From NCBI RefSeq assembly GCF_964355755.1, contig NC_092670.1, forward strand, positions 1,019,001 to 1,079,000: DNA of 60,000 nt, read 5' to 3'. This document shows, piece by piece, positions 47,642 to 57,903 of this stretch. The notes below the pieces were generated by a model. That model made no database searches, was not told the origin of the DNA, and was given only the letters and a program-made list of their open reading frames with translations. Every line of letters begins with the position of its first letter. Position 1 is the stretch's first letter. Both the position numbers and the translations under genes were made by a program. The DNA comes from Antedon mediterranea (lineage: Eukaryota > Echinodermata > Crinoidea > Comatulida > Antedonidae).

Positions 47642-49300
47642 GACACCAAAGAATGATATAAATGTATAAAATATTTGAAAATACGGATGTTACAAGAACA
47701 TAATTATGTTTTTAATCTGTCGTACAATACCCCTTCTTTCTTTCAAATCGACTCCACTGTGCTAAACCAGCGCGTTGCATGCCGACGACGAAAATAATAT
47801 CGTTGTTTATGTTTGTCACGGTTGAATGAATAATCTACCGCCCGCTTTCTTTCACCATGCAAATGGATTTACCAAAGATCTTAGATGTTTTATCTGCGAT
47901 CGCTTGGCTTTTTTCTCAATTCGATATAAAACAATTTAATTACAGTATATTATTAAATAGAGAAATAAATTCCCCATACTCATTTCTCATGATAAAACAC
48001 AGAGGTCAATAAAATGAATAATTATTATTATTATTATTCACTTTTATTTCAAATATCAAAAAATTGACCAAAATTACAACTCGTGGCTAAGAGCCAAATT
48101 GCGTGTAAAATACATGTCATATCAAAAATATAAATATATATAAAAAATATGAAAAAAAAAAAAAAAAAAACAACAAAGAAGGGGAGAGCAGTCGCAAACT
48201 AGCAGGGGAGAAAATTAAGAATTTAGTAATTTGATGAAGTAGGGTATAGGGCTATTGGTAAATCTGGATGTTTTAGACGCTAGCTGGGTAATTTTGTTTT
48301 TATTTCTTAAATTCCTACCATGACAGCTATGTCTGGTCGGTGGGATTAAATCAGCTGTTTGTTTAATTTTGGGGAGATACTCAGCGAACTTGCGACAATG
48401 CTCCACCCTTCTTTGAGCCAAAGTCTCTAATTTAAGAAATTCAAGGGCACCAGAGTAAGAAAAGTAATCATTGCCTAACATTATACGGCAAGCCCTCTTT
48501 TGAACATTTTCAATACAATCGCTTAATCTACTAGACAGGCCAGAATGCCAAACAACATCAGCATACTCAACAACTGGTCTAATGTAACCACAAAAGGTCA
48601 ATTTAAGCTCTTCAATGTTAAAACCAAATCGTTTTAGTGATCGTAAAAAGAAAAGAAACAATGCATGCACACAAAATTGTTCATTTTGTACTTTTGTAGT
48701 CGCTTTTTAGTTTCAAAATTTGACGTCTCTCGGTATTTAAGTCTCATAAAATAGTTGTTTTAAAATCATTATCCAAATTTTAGTATACGTATGAAATACA
48801 GGACATCTCAAGGAAGATTTTCATGCAACAAAACAAAAGTTTAAGTTATTTCTTCCAGATAAAATAATACACAACACAGTTAAAAAACATGAAATTTAAT
48901 TTTAAAAACTTGGCATAAAAAAAAATGTATTAACAATAAATGGCAGAACAAAAATTAACTTCAGTTTTCCACATTTTAAATGCTCAACTGTTACTACTAC
49001 TACATGAATTCCTTCATCGACTGAGCCGTTAGATTCCATCATGGAATCTGCCATGATGGCAGCAGACATGAAGTTCTTCCTACACTTTTTTAAAATCTCA
49101 AAAACAAAAATTTATTTCGCCACTGTATTAAATAAAAGTAAAAGTTAAAGTACTGTAAATATTCCCTGTATAATCTACTATTTATTTCAATAAATTGTTA
49201 TTTGGAAGTTTAAGTTTTTGGCAGTTAAGTTTTGAAAGTTATTTTGTGCATGTCACAAAAACTATGTTCAACATATTGTTCATTTACATACTATACTCAG
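47642..49300. other. region upstream of RAB11FIP
   Basis: Should hold the RAB11FIP promoter. No TATA box in a convincing place. Contains a LINE 3' fragment (48019-48670). Confidence 0.5.
48019..48670 (-). mobile_element. 5'-truncated CR1/Jockey-like LINE, 3' end
   Basis: The open frame 48670-48215 encodes the C-terminal LINE domain: CGYIRPVVEYADVVWHSGL, IENVQKRACRIMLG and FLKLETLAQRRVEHCRKFAE. A short 3' region ends in an (ATT)n run at 48019-48038 on the plus strand. Its sequence differs from the LINE at 53567-57382. Confidence 0.85.
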
Positions 49301-49437
49301 ACCAGCGGTCATTGACTTTGGTCAATCAACGTCATCAAACTGACCAGGTTGGCAAACATCAAGACCGAGTGAATCTAGTTGTAAGTTCTCAGGATGATTT
49401 GTTGATGGAACAAAAAGAAAACGGCTTGGCTTCTCAG
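49301..49437 (+). CDS. possible orphan exon on the plus strand
   Basis: An AG acceptor (ACTATACTCAG) is followed by an open non-repetitive segment (QRSLTLVNQRHQTDQVGK, DDLLMEQKENGLASQ). It ends at CAG|GTATTG at 49437 or at an earlier GTAAGT donor after 49380. Composition is protein-like and unlike its surroundings. No partner exons were recognised and the 9-bp satellite starts about 45 bp downstream. It may be a displaced exon, a pseudo-exon or chance. Confidence 0.3.
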
Positions 49438-49480
49438 GTATTGGATAATGCACATGTTCTATCTCTGAAAAATAAAAACA

Positions 49481-50253
49481 GTAATGATAATAATGATAAT
49501 AATGATAGTAATGATAATAATGATAGTAATAGTAATGATAATAATGATAGTAATAATAATGATAGTAATGATAATAATGATAGTAATGATAATAATGATA
49601 GTAATGATAATAATGATAGTAATGATAATAATGATAGTAATGATAATAATGATAGTAATAATAATGATAGTAATGATAATAATGATAGTAATGATAATAA
49701 TGATAGTAATGATAATAATGATAGTAATGATAATAATGATAGTAAGATGATAATAATGATAGTAATGATAATGATAGTAATGATAATAATGATAGTAATG
49801 ATAATGATAGTAATGATAATAATGATAGTAATGATAATAATGATAGTAAGATGATAATAATGATAGTAATGATAATAATGATAGTAATGATAATAATGAT
49901 AATGATAGTAATGATGATAATGATAGTAATGATAATAATGATAATGATAATAATAATGATAATAATGATAATAATGATAGTAATGATAGTAATGATAATA
50001 ATGATAGTAATGATAATAATGATCGTAATGATAATAATGATAGTAATGATAGTAATGATAGTAATGATAATAATGATAGTAATGATAGTAATGATAATAA
50101 TGATAGTAATGATAGTAATGATAGTAATGATAGTAATGATAGTAATGATAATAATGATAATAATGATAATAATGATAGTAATGATAGTAATGATAGTAAT
50201 GATAGTAATGATAGTAATGATAGTAATGATAGTAATGATAGTAATGATAGTAA
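49481..50253. repeat. 9-bp satellite GATAGTAAT/GATAATAAT, block 1
   Basis: Nine-bp repeats with G/A variation, open in several frames, which creates long artificial ORFs of Asp-Ser-Asn, Ile-Val-Met or Leu-Leu-Ser. It ends at the 5' terminus of a Helitron. Confidence 0.97.
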
Positions 50254-52756
50254 TCTATATATAAATTTACGTAAGGGCAAAATTCGGTAAATCGCGCCTT
50301 ACTTCTAGAATTTTCACTCGATGGTATGTAAAGTTGGTTCGTACTTTCGGTACTGATTTTAACCGCCTGATGTAACCCTGTTTACTAATTAAATTGAGTT
50401 AGATAATTAGTTATTGACGATTAAAACGAATTTAGGTTCAAAGATTTGCCCCAAATAGGGGTGTTTTCCGATCGTGGTATACACTGTCTAATGGATGTCC
50501 ATCTTGAAAAATACCCGCCAAAAAAATGCGAGGAGGCTTCGCATTTTTCTATCTCCTCCTACGATAATTGTTTTTAATAGCTGAAAACCGGTTGAACAGC
50601 TAGAGTACACCATCATAATGTTGAAGACAGGCCGATTTTCTTTAAAAAATACTATTTTGATAGATTTAATATACGATTATACAAATGTATTGATTTGCGA
50701 TGAATGGAACATCCCAATCTCTCAGTCTGCCAGAGTTTGTTTTAACACAAGTACTGTAGGTAAATTTATGAGCCCTTGGTTTAACACATATGGTAGGTAA
50801 ATATATGGGCCCTTTGAGAATAAACTTGCAATACTTTGACAATACTGTAAATACCTATTAACTATTTTTCATTTGAATCGAACATTTCTTACTGTGAATG
50901 TTCGTACTGTTAGATGTAATATAAAAATATATACAAATAAACTTTATTACTGAGACTGTGGATAGGCTCTACTGTTAGATATACAAATAAACTTTATACT
51001 GACAGTTCCTTCTCAACCTTTGTATTAATTAATAATTACCAAAAATATAAACGTCGTAGTGGTGTATCGTGACATGTACTTTAATATTTCAATCGATTAT
51101 GACAGTGACAGTTTTAACAAAGTATTAAATCGCAAATGTTTTAGGCCTACTGTATTTAGAGGTATATTATTTATAGGCCTATAAAACATGAACAAAATAT
51201 TTCGTTACTCAGTGGATAAAGAATATATTTAAAAATTGTTCCTCTTTGTACCTATCCGCTTTCCCATCCCTCAACCCTAATGTTACATAGCGAGGAGGCC
51301 TCGCATTTTCCTATCTCCTCCTACGATAATTGTTTTTAATAGCTGAAAACCGGTTGAACAGCTAGAGTACACCATCATAATGTTGAAGACAGGCCGATTT
51401 TCTTTAAAAAATACTATTTTGATAGATTGCTAGAGTACACCATCATAATGTTGAAGACAGGCCGATTTTCTTTAAAAAATACTATTTTGATAGATTTAAT
51501 ATACGATTATACAAATGTATTGATTTGCGATGAATGGAACATCCAGTTTGGTTTAACACATACGGTAGGTAAATATATGGGCCCTTTGAGAATAAACTTG
51601 CAATAGGTTCGGAAAATGTTAAAAACCAATTTCTATTATTTGAATCGGTAAACAGTTTCCATTTATTATACATTGATAATGAAACATGAAATATTCCTAT
51701 TTATGTCCCTCGAGGTTCATTACAATTTATATTTAGTAGTCCCACGGACTTCATCTTAGCCACTCCCCCGAGTGCTAAGGCCAAATTTATGATACCCTAC
51801 TTTCTATGTAAGTTTAGTTACAGTTAGTTCTTGACGATAATACAACGAATTTAGGTTACACCCTTCGGCCGCGAAAACGTTTCTGTACAAATATGATACC
51901 GATTGGCTTTATTTCATTCAACAGCGACCATAATCTCGCCAATTACAGGATAGATAAACTATTTTATTATTGATGTGCTTATAAATTAAGACTCATGTAA
52001 ACAGCTTGATTACATCATTTTACAGACAAACGAAACTTTTTTAAACCTACTGTTTCAATAACTGAGTATGTTATACGTTTTCATAAGTAAGTGCATATAC
52101 ATTTTCGTGTTTTCATTGACGAGATTGTAATAGTAACTTCAGTAACTATTACAGTACTTATTTATTATACGACACAAGACAATTGTATCTGACAGGTACG
52201 TACATTATTCTAAAAAATAAGTCTAGATAGATCCCTTAGGCGTCATAAATCACAGGCCAACAAATCAGTACTCATGACAGAAATTCGACCCAGTTTGGTT
52301 CACACAAATGTTTACAGGAAGTTCAACACCACAACCGATGATTTGCCCTAAATATTTAGGTAGACTACAGTTTAATTTTTCACTGAATAGGAGCTTGAAT
52401 TTCCGATTTCCATTTCGCAGAATGTCTAGGTCTATTTATTTAGTTTGGTTCTTATAATATATAAATACAATCAACTTTATTACTGCGGTTCCATCACCAC
52501 CACAACGTGCCGCCGCCCAATTCCCGTACATACATTTCCATTTCTCCCTAATTTCTTTAATCCACATAAATTAATTGTCCTTTATGGAATCCAGTATTGG
52601 TTTTGTTGTCTCTATTTCTGAATACCCCAATTAGGGGGACACTTCCGTTTTTGTTTAGTGTCCCAACAAAGTCCCCGTCCGTGGATTCTACTGTATTCGA
52701 GAACCATCTGTGAGCACCCCTAGATGGTACGCGAGCGAAGCGAGCGTGCCATCTAG
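50254..52756 (+). mobile_element. non-autonomous Helitron inserted in the satellite
   Basis: Begins TCTATATATAAATTTACG and ends in CTAG with a terminal hairpin (52720-52756, arms CTAGATGGTACGC / GCGTGCCATCTAG). Flanks are A (50253) and T (52757); joining them restores the 9-bp register exactly, with no target duplication. No Rep/helicase frame. It contains a direct duplication, 50528-50714 and 51290-51544. Confidence 0.85.
50528..51606. repeat. direct duplication inside the Helitron
   Basis: Copies at 50528-50714 and 51290-51544 share GCGAGGAGGC(T/C)TCGCAT, ATCTCCTCCTACGATAATTG and TTGAAGACAGGCCGATTTTC. The second contains an extra 68-bp internal duplication. Both are followed by GGGCCCTTTGAGAATAAAC. 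Confidence 0.92.
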
Positions 52757-53566
52757 TGATAGTAATGATAGTAATGATAGTAATGATAGTAATGATAGTA
52801 ATGATAGTAATGATAGTAATGATAGTAATGATAGTAATGATAATAATGATAGTAATGATAGTAATGATAGTAATGATAGTAATGATAGTAATGATAGTAA
52901 TGATAGTAATGATAGTAATGATAGTAATGATAGTAATGATAGTAATGATAGTAATGATAGTAATGATAATAATGATAGTAATGATAGTAATGATAGTAAT
53001 GATAGTAATGATAGTAATGATAGTAATGATAGTAATGATAGTAATGATAATAATGATAATAATGATAGTAATGATAGTAATGATAGTAATGATAGTAATG
53101 ATAGTAATGATAGTAATGATAGTAATGATAGTAATGATAGTAATGATAGTAATGATAGTAATGATAATAATGATAGTAATGATAGTAATGATAGTAATGA
53201 TAGTAATGATAGTAATGATAGTAATGATAGTAATGATAATAATGATAGTAATGATAATAATGATAGTAATGATAGTAATGATAGTAATGATAGTAATGAT
53301 AGTAATGATAGTAATGATAGTAATGATAATAATGATAGTAATGATAGTAATGATAGTAATGATAGTAATGATAGTAATGATAATAATGATAATAATGATA
53401 GTAATGATAGTAATGATAGTAATGATAGTAATGATAATAATGATAGTAATGATAATAATGATAGTAATGATAATAATGATAGTAATGATAATAATGATAG
53501 TAATGATAATAATGATAGTAAGATGATAATGATAATAATGATAGTAATGATAATAATGATAGTAAT
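52757..53566. repeat. 9-bp satellite, block 2
   Basis: Same unit as block 1, mostly GATAGTAAT. It ends at the GATAA-type tail of the LINE. Confidence 0.97.
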
Positions 53567-53710
53567 GATAAGATAAGATAAGATAAGATAACTTTTATTG
53601 ATCCTCAAAAAGGAAATTCATTGCTCGTCATAAAACAAAGAAAACACTATAAAAACAAATATAGCATAAAACCATTCATATAAAAACATCTAAAAAATTA
53701 CAATATAAAA

Positions 53711-56700
53711 TTATCTTCTTGACTTCCTGTTGTACTGGATGATACCGGAGGGAATAAAGGATTTAGCAAATCGATTTGTTTTCACACTGAGGAGCCTCAA
53801 TCTACCACTTGGATTAAGTTGGTCTATGATCACTTTGTGGAGAGGATGAGAGGCATCCGACTCAATGCGTTCGAAATCTTTCTGGAGGTGTTCTAGGTGC
53901 ACATCGGTAAAGGAAGGCAGTTCCAGACCAATCATTTTACCAGCCCGACGGATGAAAGTTTCAAGGCGTCCTTTATTCCCTCCGGTAACATTACCAGCCC
54001 AACAGGAGAGGCAATACGTCCAAACACTACATATAACGGATCTATAGAACGAAAGTAACATCAAATCACAGGAGTTAAATTTATATAAAGTTCTCATACA
54101 ATACATTCTGGGACTTAATTTTTTGCTGATGAAGTCTATATGGTCTCCCCAACTCAGTTTATCATTGAAAACAATTCCTAGATACTTGTACTGGTCAACA
54201 ATTTCAATTTCTTTACCTTTGATAGTGATTGGTTGAAAATTAAATTTATGTTTAGTCCTAAAATCAATGATCATCTCCTTTGTTTTTGATGCATTTATTT
54301 GGAGATAATTATCGTCACAAAATTTAACAAATCTTTGTATTTCGCTACGATAATTTTCATCATTGTTTGAAACTATGAGACCAATAGTACTAGTGTCATC
54401 AGCGAATTTAACAACGGGGCAAAGCTCATCATTTAAAGATCTGTAATCCGTCGTATACAAGGAATATAATTTAGGTGCGTTGACAGTACCCTGAGGAACA
54501 CCGGTGTCAGAGGTTACGATTTCTGACTTAACACCATTAATATTAACAAATTGTTTTCTATCACAAATGAAATTTAAAACTAAACGAACAATCGGACAGG
54601 GAAACTCCATATTCAACATTTTGTCTGCTAAGATATGGGGTTGTATGGTATTAAACGCAGATTGAAAATCAAAATACATAATACGTGCCGAGTGGCCTTT
54701 CTTTACATTATCTAGATGTGAATACAATTTATGTAATTTAAAATAAATCGCATCACTGGTACTACGGAGTGATCGGTAAGCAAATTGCAACGGGTCTAAC
54801 ACTTTTTCAGCATAAGGTTGCATAATTTTTAAAATAATACGTTCCAATATTTTCATCGCGACAGACGTGAGTGCAACGGGTCTCAAATCATTCATGCTGT
54901 TAATCTTAGGTTTCTTAGGTACCGGTATTATGCATGAAAGTTTCCAAATATCCGGGAACGCATGATAAGAAAGACACATATTGAAAATAAATGTAAATAT
55001 ACCATCAAGGTGAGGAGAGCAGACCTTAAGTACTCGTGGTGGGATTCTATCCGGCCCAGCAGCCTTCGATGAATTGAGTTTCATGAATTCGTTATGTACA
55101 TCAGAAATGCTTATACTAAATTTGGGATCATCTTCAGTCACCCGACACAAGCTAAATAGAGCCTCTCTTTCTTTTTTAAAATCATGAACATTAAAACGGT
55201 TATAAAATTCATTTAACTCATTAACATATTGCACAGTAACATTCGGAATCGAGGTGGGTGTATTACCACCGTTTGTGTAACCACTCATAAGTTTCATACC
55301 CTGCCAAACTTGTTTCATATTATTAGACCTGAAGTTATGTTCAACTTTTTTCCTATAAATGTTCTTCTGTTTCATTATTTCAGATTTAATCTCTCTAGTC
55401 AATATTTTCATACGATTAGAGTCGCCCATCTTAAAGGCTTTACGTTTCTCACACAACAGTAATTTAACGCCTTTCGTGATCCATGGCTTGTTGTTAGGGT
55501 AGATTTTCACTTTTTTAACTGGAACGCATTTATCAATACAAAAGTTTATGTACGAGCTCACTGCATAAGTAATACTATTCAAATCTTCATCCTCCGTAAA
55601 AATATCCCAATCGGTAGATTCAAATTCCGCTATCAGGGCTTCCTCGGCTTCAGGAGACCATTTACGTACATTAATAATTTTTGGTTGGCATGTCTTATTT
55701 AACGGGCGATATTTAGGACTGAGTAAAATCAAATTATGATCAGATTTGCCCAAGTTCGGTAGTGGGGTCGAAATATAGGCATCCTTCACACTAGAGTAGC
55801 ATAAATCAAGAATCGCGTTGTCCCTCGTTTTACATGTAACATGCTGATAATAAGTGGCCGTTGTTTTCTTGAGCTTGCATCTGTTGAAATCGCCATTGAT
55901 AATTACAAGCGCCTCAGGGTGACTACACTCAATACCTTCGATAATTTCTGCGATCTCATTTATAGCAGGCTTTTCAAGCTTTTTGTTAGGTATGTATACC
56001 ATAACATTGATAACATGCGAGAACTCTCTCGGAAGATAGTAGGGGCGAATACCAACAACCAGCACTTCCGAGTGTGGCGAACATTTATGAAGCTTAAAGC
56101 CCCATTCCCTACGTTTTTTAGATCTAATTTAAGATCACAAACTATATTTAATGTAAAAATAATACTATATGGTCCTATTGCGATAACTTTTTTCGTCTTT
56201 AAACGGTTAAAAATGTGAAAAATAAGCCGATTCTAATAATTATAGCGGCCCGCTATAAATCCCAAAATGCATTGCGCGCGGATTGATATTTTTGTTTTTC
56301 ACCTGTAATTCGCCCACTTTTCGATCGATCGTGAGGCCAAAACAAATGGAAGACTCCTAACTTTTCAGCGAAAATACCGGGTTTTCCCCAATTTGTATCA
56401 ACGGAGTCTGGCAAAAATAGAAAGACAATTAATGCAGCAACTATACAACGTCAGGATAGGTATATAGCTCGCGTACGATGTTCGTACGTTACCGATGTTT
56501 ACCAGCTAGGCCTACAAAACTAAGCCTAGCTAGGCTAGGCCTAAGACCGTCCACGAGAGGTCGATCGCCGCGAGCTACTTAGGTAGTGCATTGTTTCTCA
56601 CTTTTTATCATAATTTACCATAAAACGTACATTTAAGACAAGGAATGACATGGTTTAATGTTTTTAAAGTGATATATATGTATTATTTTCCAAAAAACGT

Positions 56701-57379
56701 CCAAAATTGCAGGGAAGGGGTCTTTAAGCGTAGAGTTATTTGGATGACAGTATTTCTCATTAATGTAGAGGCAAAGACCACCACCGCCATCTTTGTTCGC
56801 TTCGGCTGTACGATCCCCACGAACAGATTTAAAGCCAACTACTTGAATATGTTGATCGCTATGCTTATCGCTCAGGTAGGTTTCCGTGAATGCAAGTAAG
56901 CTGGCATTCCTAAAATCGCTGAAGTGTTCGACGTTTGCTCTGAGTAAATCGACTTTGTTATTCAAAGATCTTACATTTCCAAATATTAAAGATGGTATAA
57001 AAGGCTTACATTTCCTTCGTTGTAGTCGCTTTCTGACCCCACCAGCCTTGCCCCTTTTCCGAAGCCTGCGACGTTGTATCTCAGATGGTAATTCAACGTG
57101 TGCCGGTAGCGGTGAGGTCGACCTCTCGCCCATGGAATGCAAATCAGATGACGTGTACGCAATTCCACCGCCCGGCTTACTCAATCCACACAGTAAGAAC
57201 AGCCAAAATATCAGCAAAAAATACAGAAATTTCAAAACTTTCACATACAACATAATGTATAAATCAAATGACTTCTTCCACAATACAATACAGTCCAAAT
57301 ATACGAAAATAACGTCAAAAAATGAGTGACAATAGTGAGACAATGAGACGAGCTGTGTCGCCGTGTTGCACAGCGCCAT
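53711..57379 (-). CDS. LINE endonuclease / reverse transcriptase ORF, interrupted by a MITE
   Basis: Non-LTR retrotransposon protein that nicks target DNA and reverse-transcribes its RNA there. From ATG 57379: a hydrophobic N-terminus, a basic stretch (RRRLRKRGKAGG), then the AP-endonuclease: SLIFGNVRSLNNK, LAFTETYLSD, DGGGGLCLYINEKY | MITE | MVYIPNKK, LVIINGDFNR and catalytic GKSDHNLILL. The RT domain follows: SKAAGPDRIPPRVLK, DLRPVALTSV, MYFDFQSAFNTI, GVPQGTVNAPKLYSLY, VKFADDTSTIGLI (catalytic Asp pair), INASKTKEM and YKYLGIVFNDKLSW. Stop at 53713-53711. Leaving out the MITE and one TTAA gives 3039 nt, divisible by three, with no stop at the junction. No other frameshift was seen, suggesting recent activity. 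L2/Rex1-like placement is from motif resemblance only. Confidence 0.9.
56098..56723. mobile_element. TTAA-flanked MITE inside the LINE
   Basis: TTAA at 56094-56097 and 56724-56727. Imperfect inverted ends AGCCCCATTCCCTACG and AGACCCCTTCCCTGC (right end, complement). No ORF. TTAA targets suggest a piggyBac- or Kolobok-type transposase in trans (inference). Confidence 0.82.
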
Positions 57380-57382
57380 TAT

Positions 57383-57525
57383 TATAATGATAATAATGAT
57401 AGTAATGATAATAATGATAGTAATGATAATAATGATAGTAATGATAGTAATGATAATAATGATAATAATGATAGTAATGATAATAATGATAGTAATGATA
57501 ATAATGATAGTAATGATAATAACAA
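57383..57525. repeat. 9-bp satellite, block 3
   Basis: GATAATAAT/GATAGTAAT units directly beyond the LINE 5' end. Confidence 0.95.
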
Positions 57526-57786
57526 AGATACAATTATTAATACTAATACTTTTCAAATAACATTATAATATTATTATTGTTTTTAACCTTTTATTTTCTA
57601 AAAACAGGAATATAAAAAGTACGTATATACACAATATTGACAAAACTCAAATCTTATTCAATTACATCATTCATGATGCATCCACTGAGGCCCCTGGTTT
57701 AGGAACCCCAAGCTCCGGGGCTCCTGGATTTAGCTAGTGTCGAATTGTTAAAGACCTGGAGGGTGAATTATTTCCATGATTCTTAC
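57526..57786. other. AT-rich spacer, possible 3' end of the LRR gene
   Basis: If the donor at 57787 is not used, the LRR frame stops at 57736-57734, and an AATAAA signal on the minus strand lies near 57590. Nothing else recognised. Confidence 0.4.
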
Positions 57787-57903
57787 CATAAGGTCCTGTA
57801 TCTAGTTCTTCCTCCCAATTTTCAAGATCAGTCCCCCGTTCTTCCTCCCAATTTTCAGTATCCACTGTGTCGCAAGTTGATGTCGTTTGTTCATCATTAT
57901 CAT
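57787..57903 (-). CDS. LRR gene exon, acidic ENWEEE repeat
   Basis: Thirty-nine codons counting split ones. ENWEEE occurs twice about 12 residues apart. The acceptor TTATTTTTAAAG is unremarkable. The donor is TATG|GTAAGA; the unspliced alternative stops at 57736-57734. Confidence 0.72.

Larger units (their letters stand above)
53567..57382 (-). mobile_element. full-length CR1-superfamily (L2/Rex1-like) LINE with a nested MITE
   Basis: On the minus strand the element runs from about 57382 to a 3' end AATAAAAG(TTATC)n at 53567. It lies between blocks 2 and 3 of the 9-bp satellite. One long ORF carries endonuclease and reverse transcriptase; a 626-bp MITE (56098-56723) interrupts the endonuclease. 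Confidence 0.9.

Noticed and set aside
47857-47864. ATGCAAAT octamer upstream of RAB11FIP
   Set aside because: A single 8-bp match in AT-rich DNA is expected by chance; no support for function.
49459-50280. Long ORFs of Leu-Leu-Ser, Ile-Val-Met and Asp-Ser-Asn repeats on both strands (also 52688-53608)
   Set aside because: They are translations of a 9-bp satellite that has no stop in several frames; no start context, introns or non-repeat domain supports a protein.
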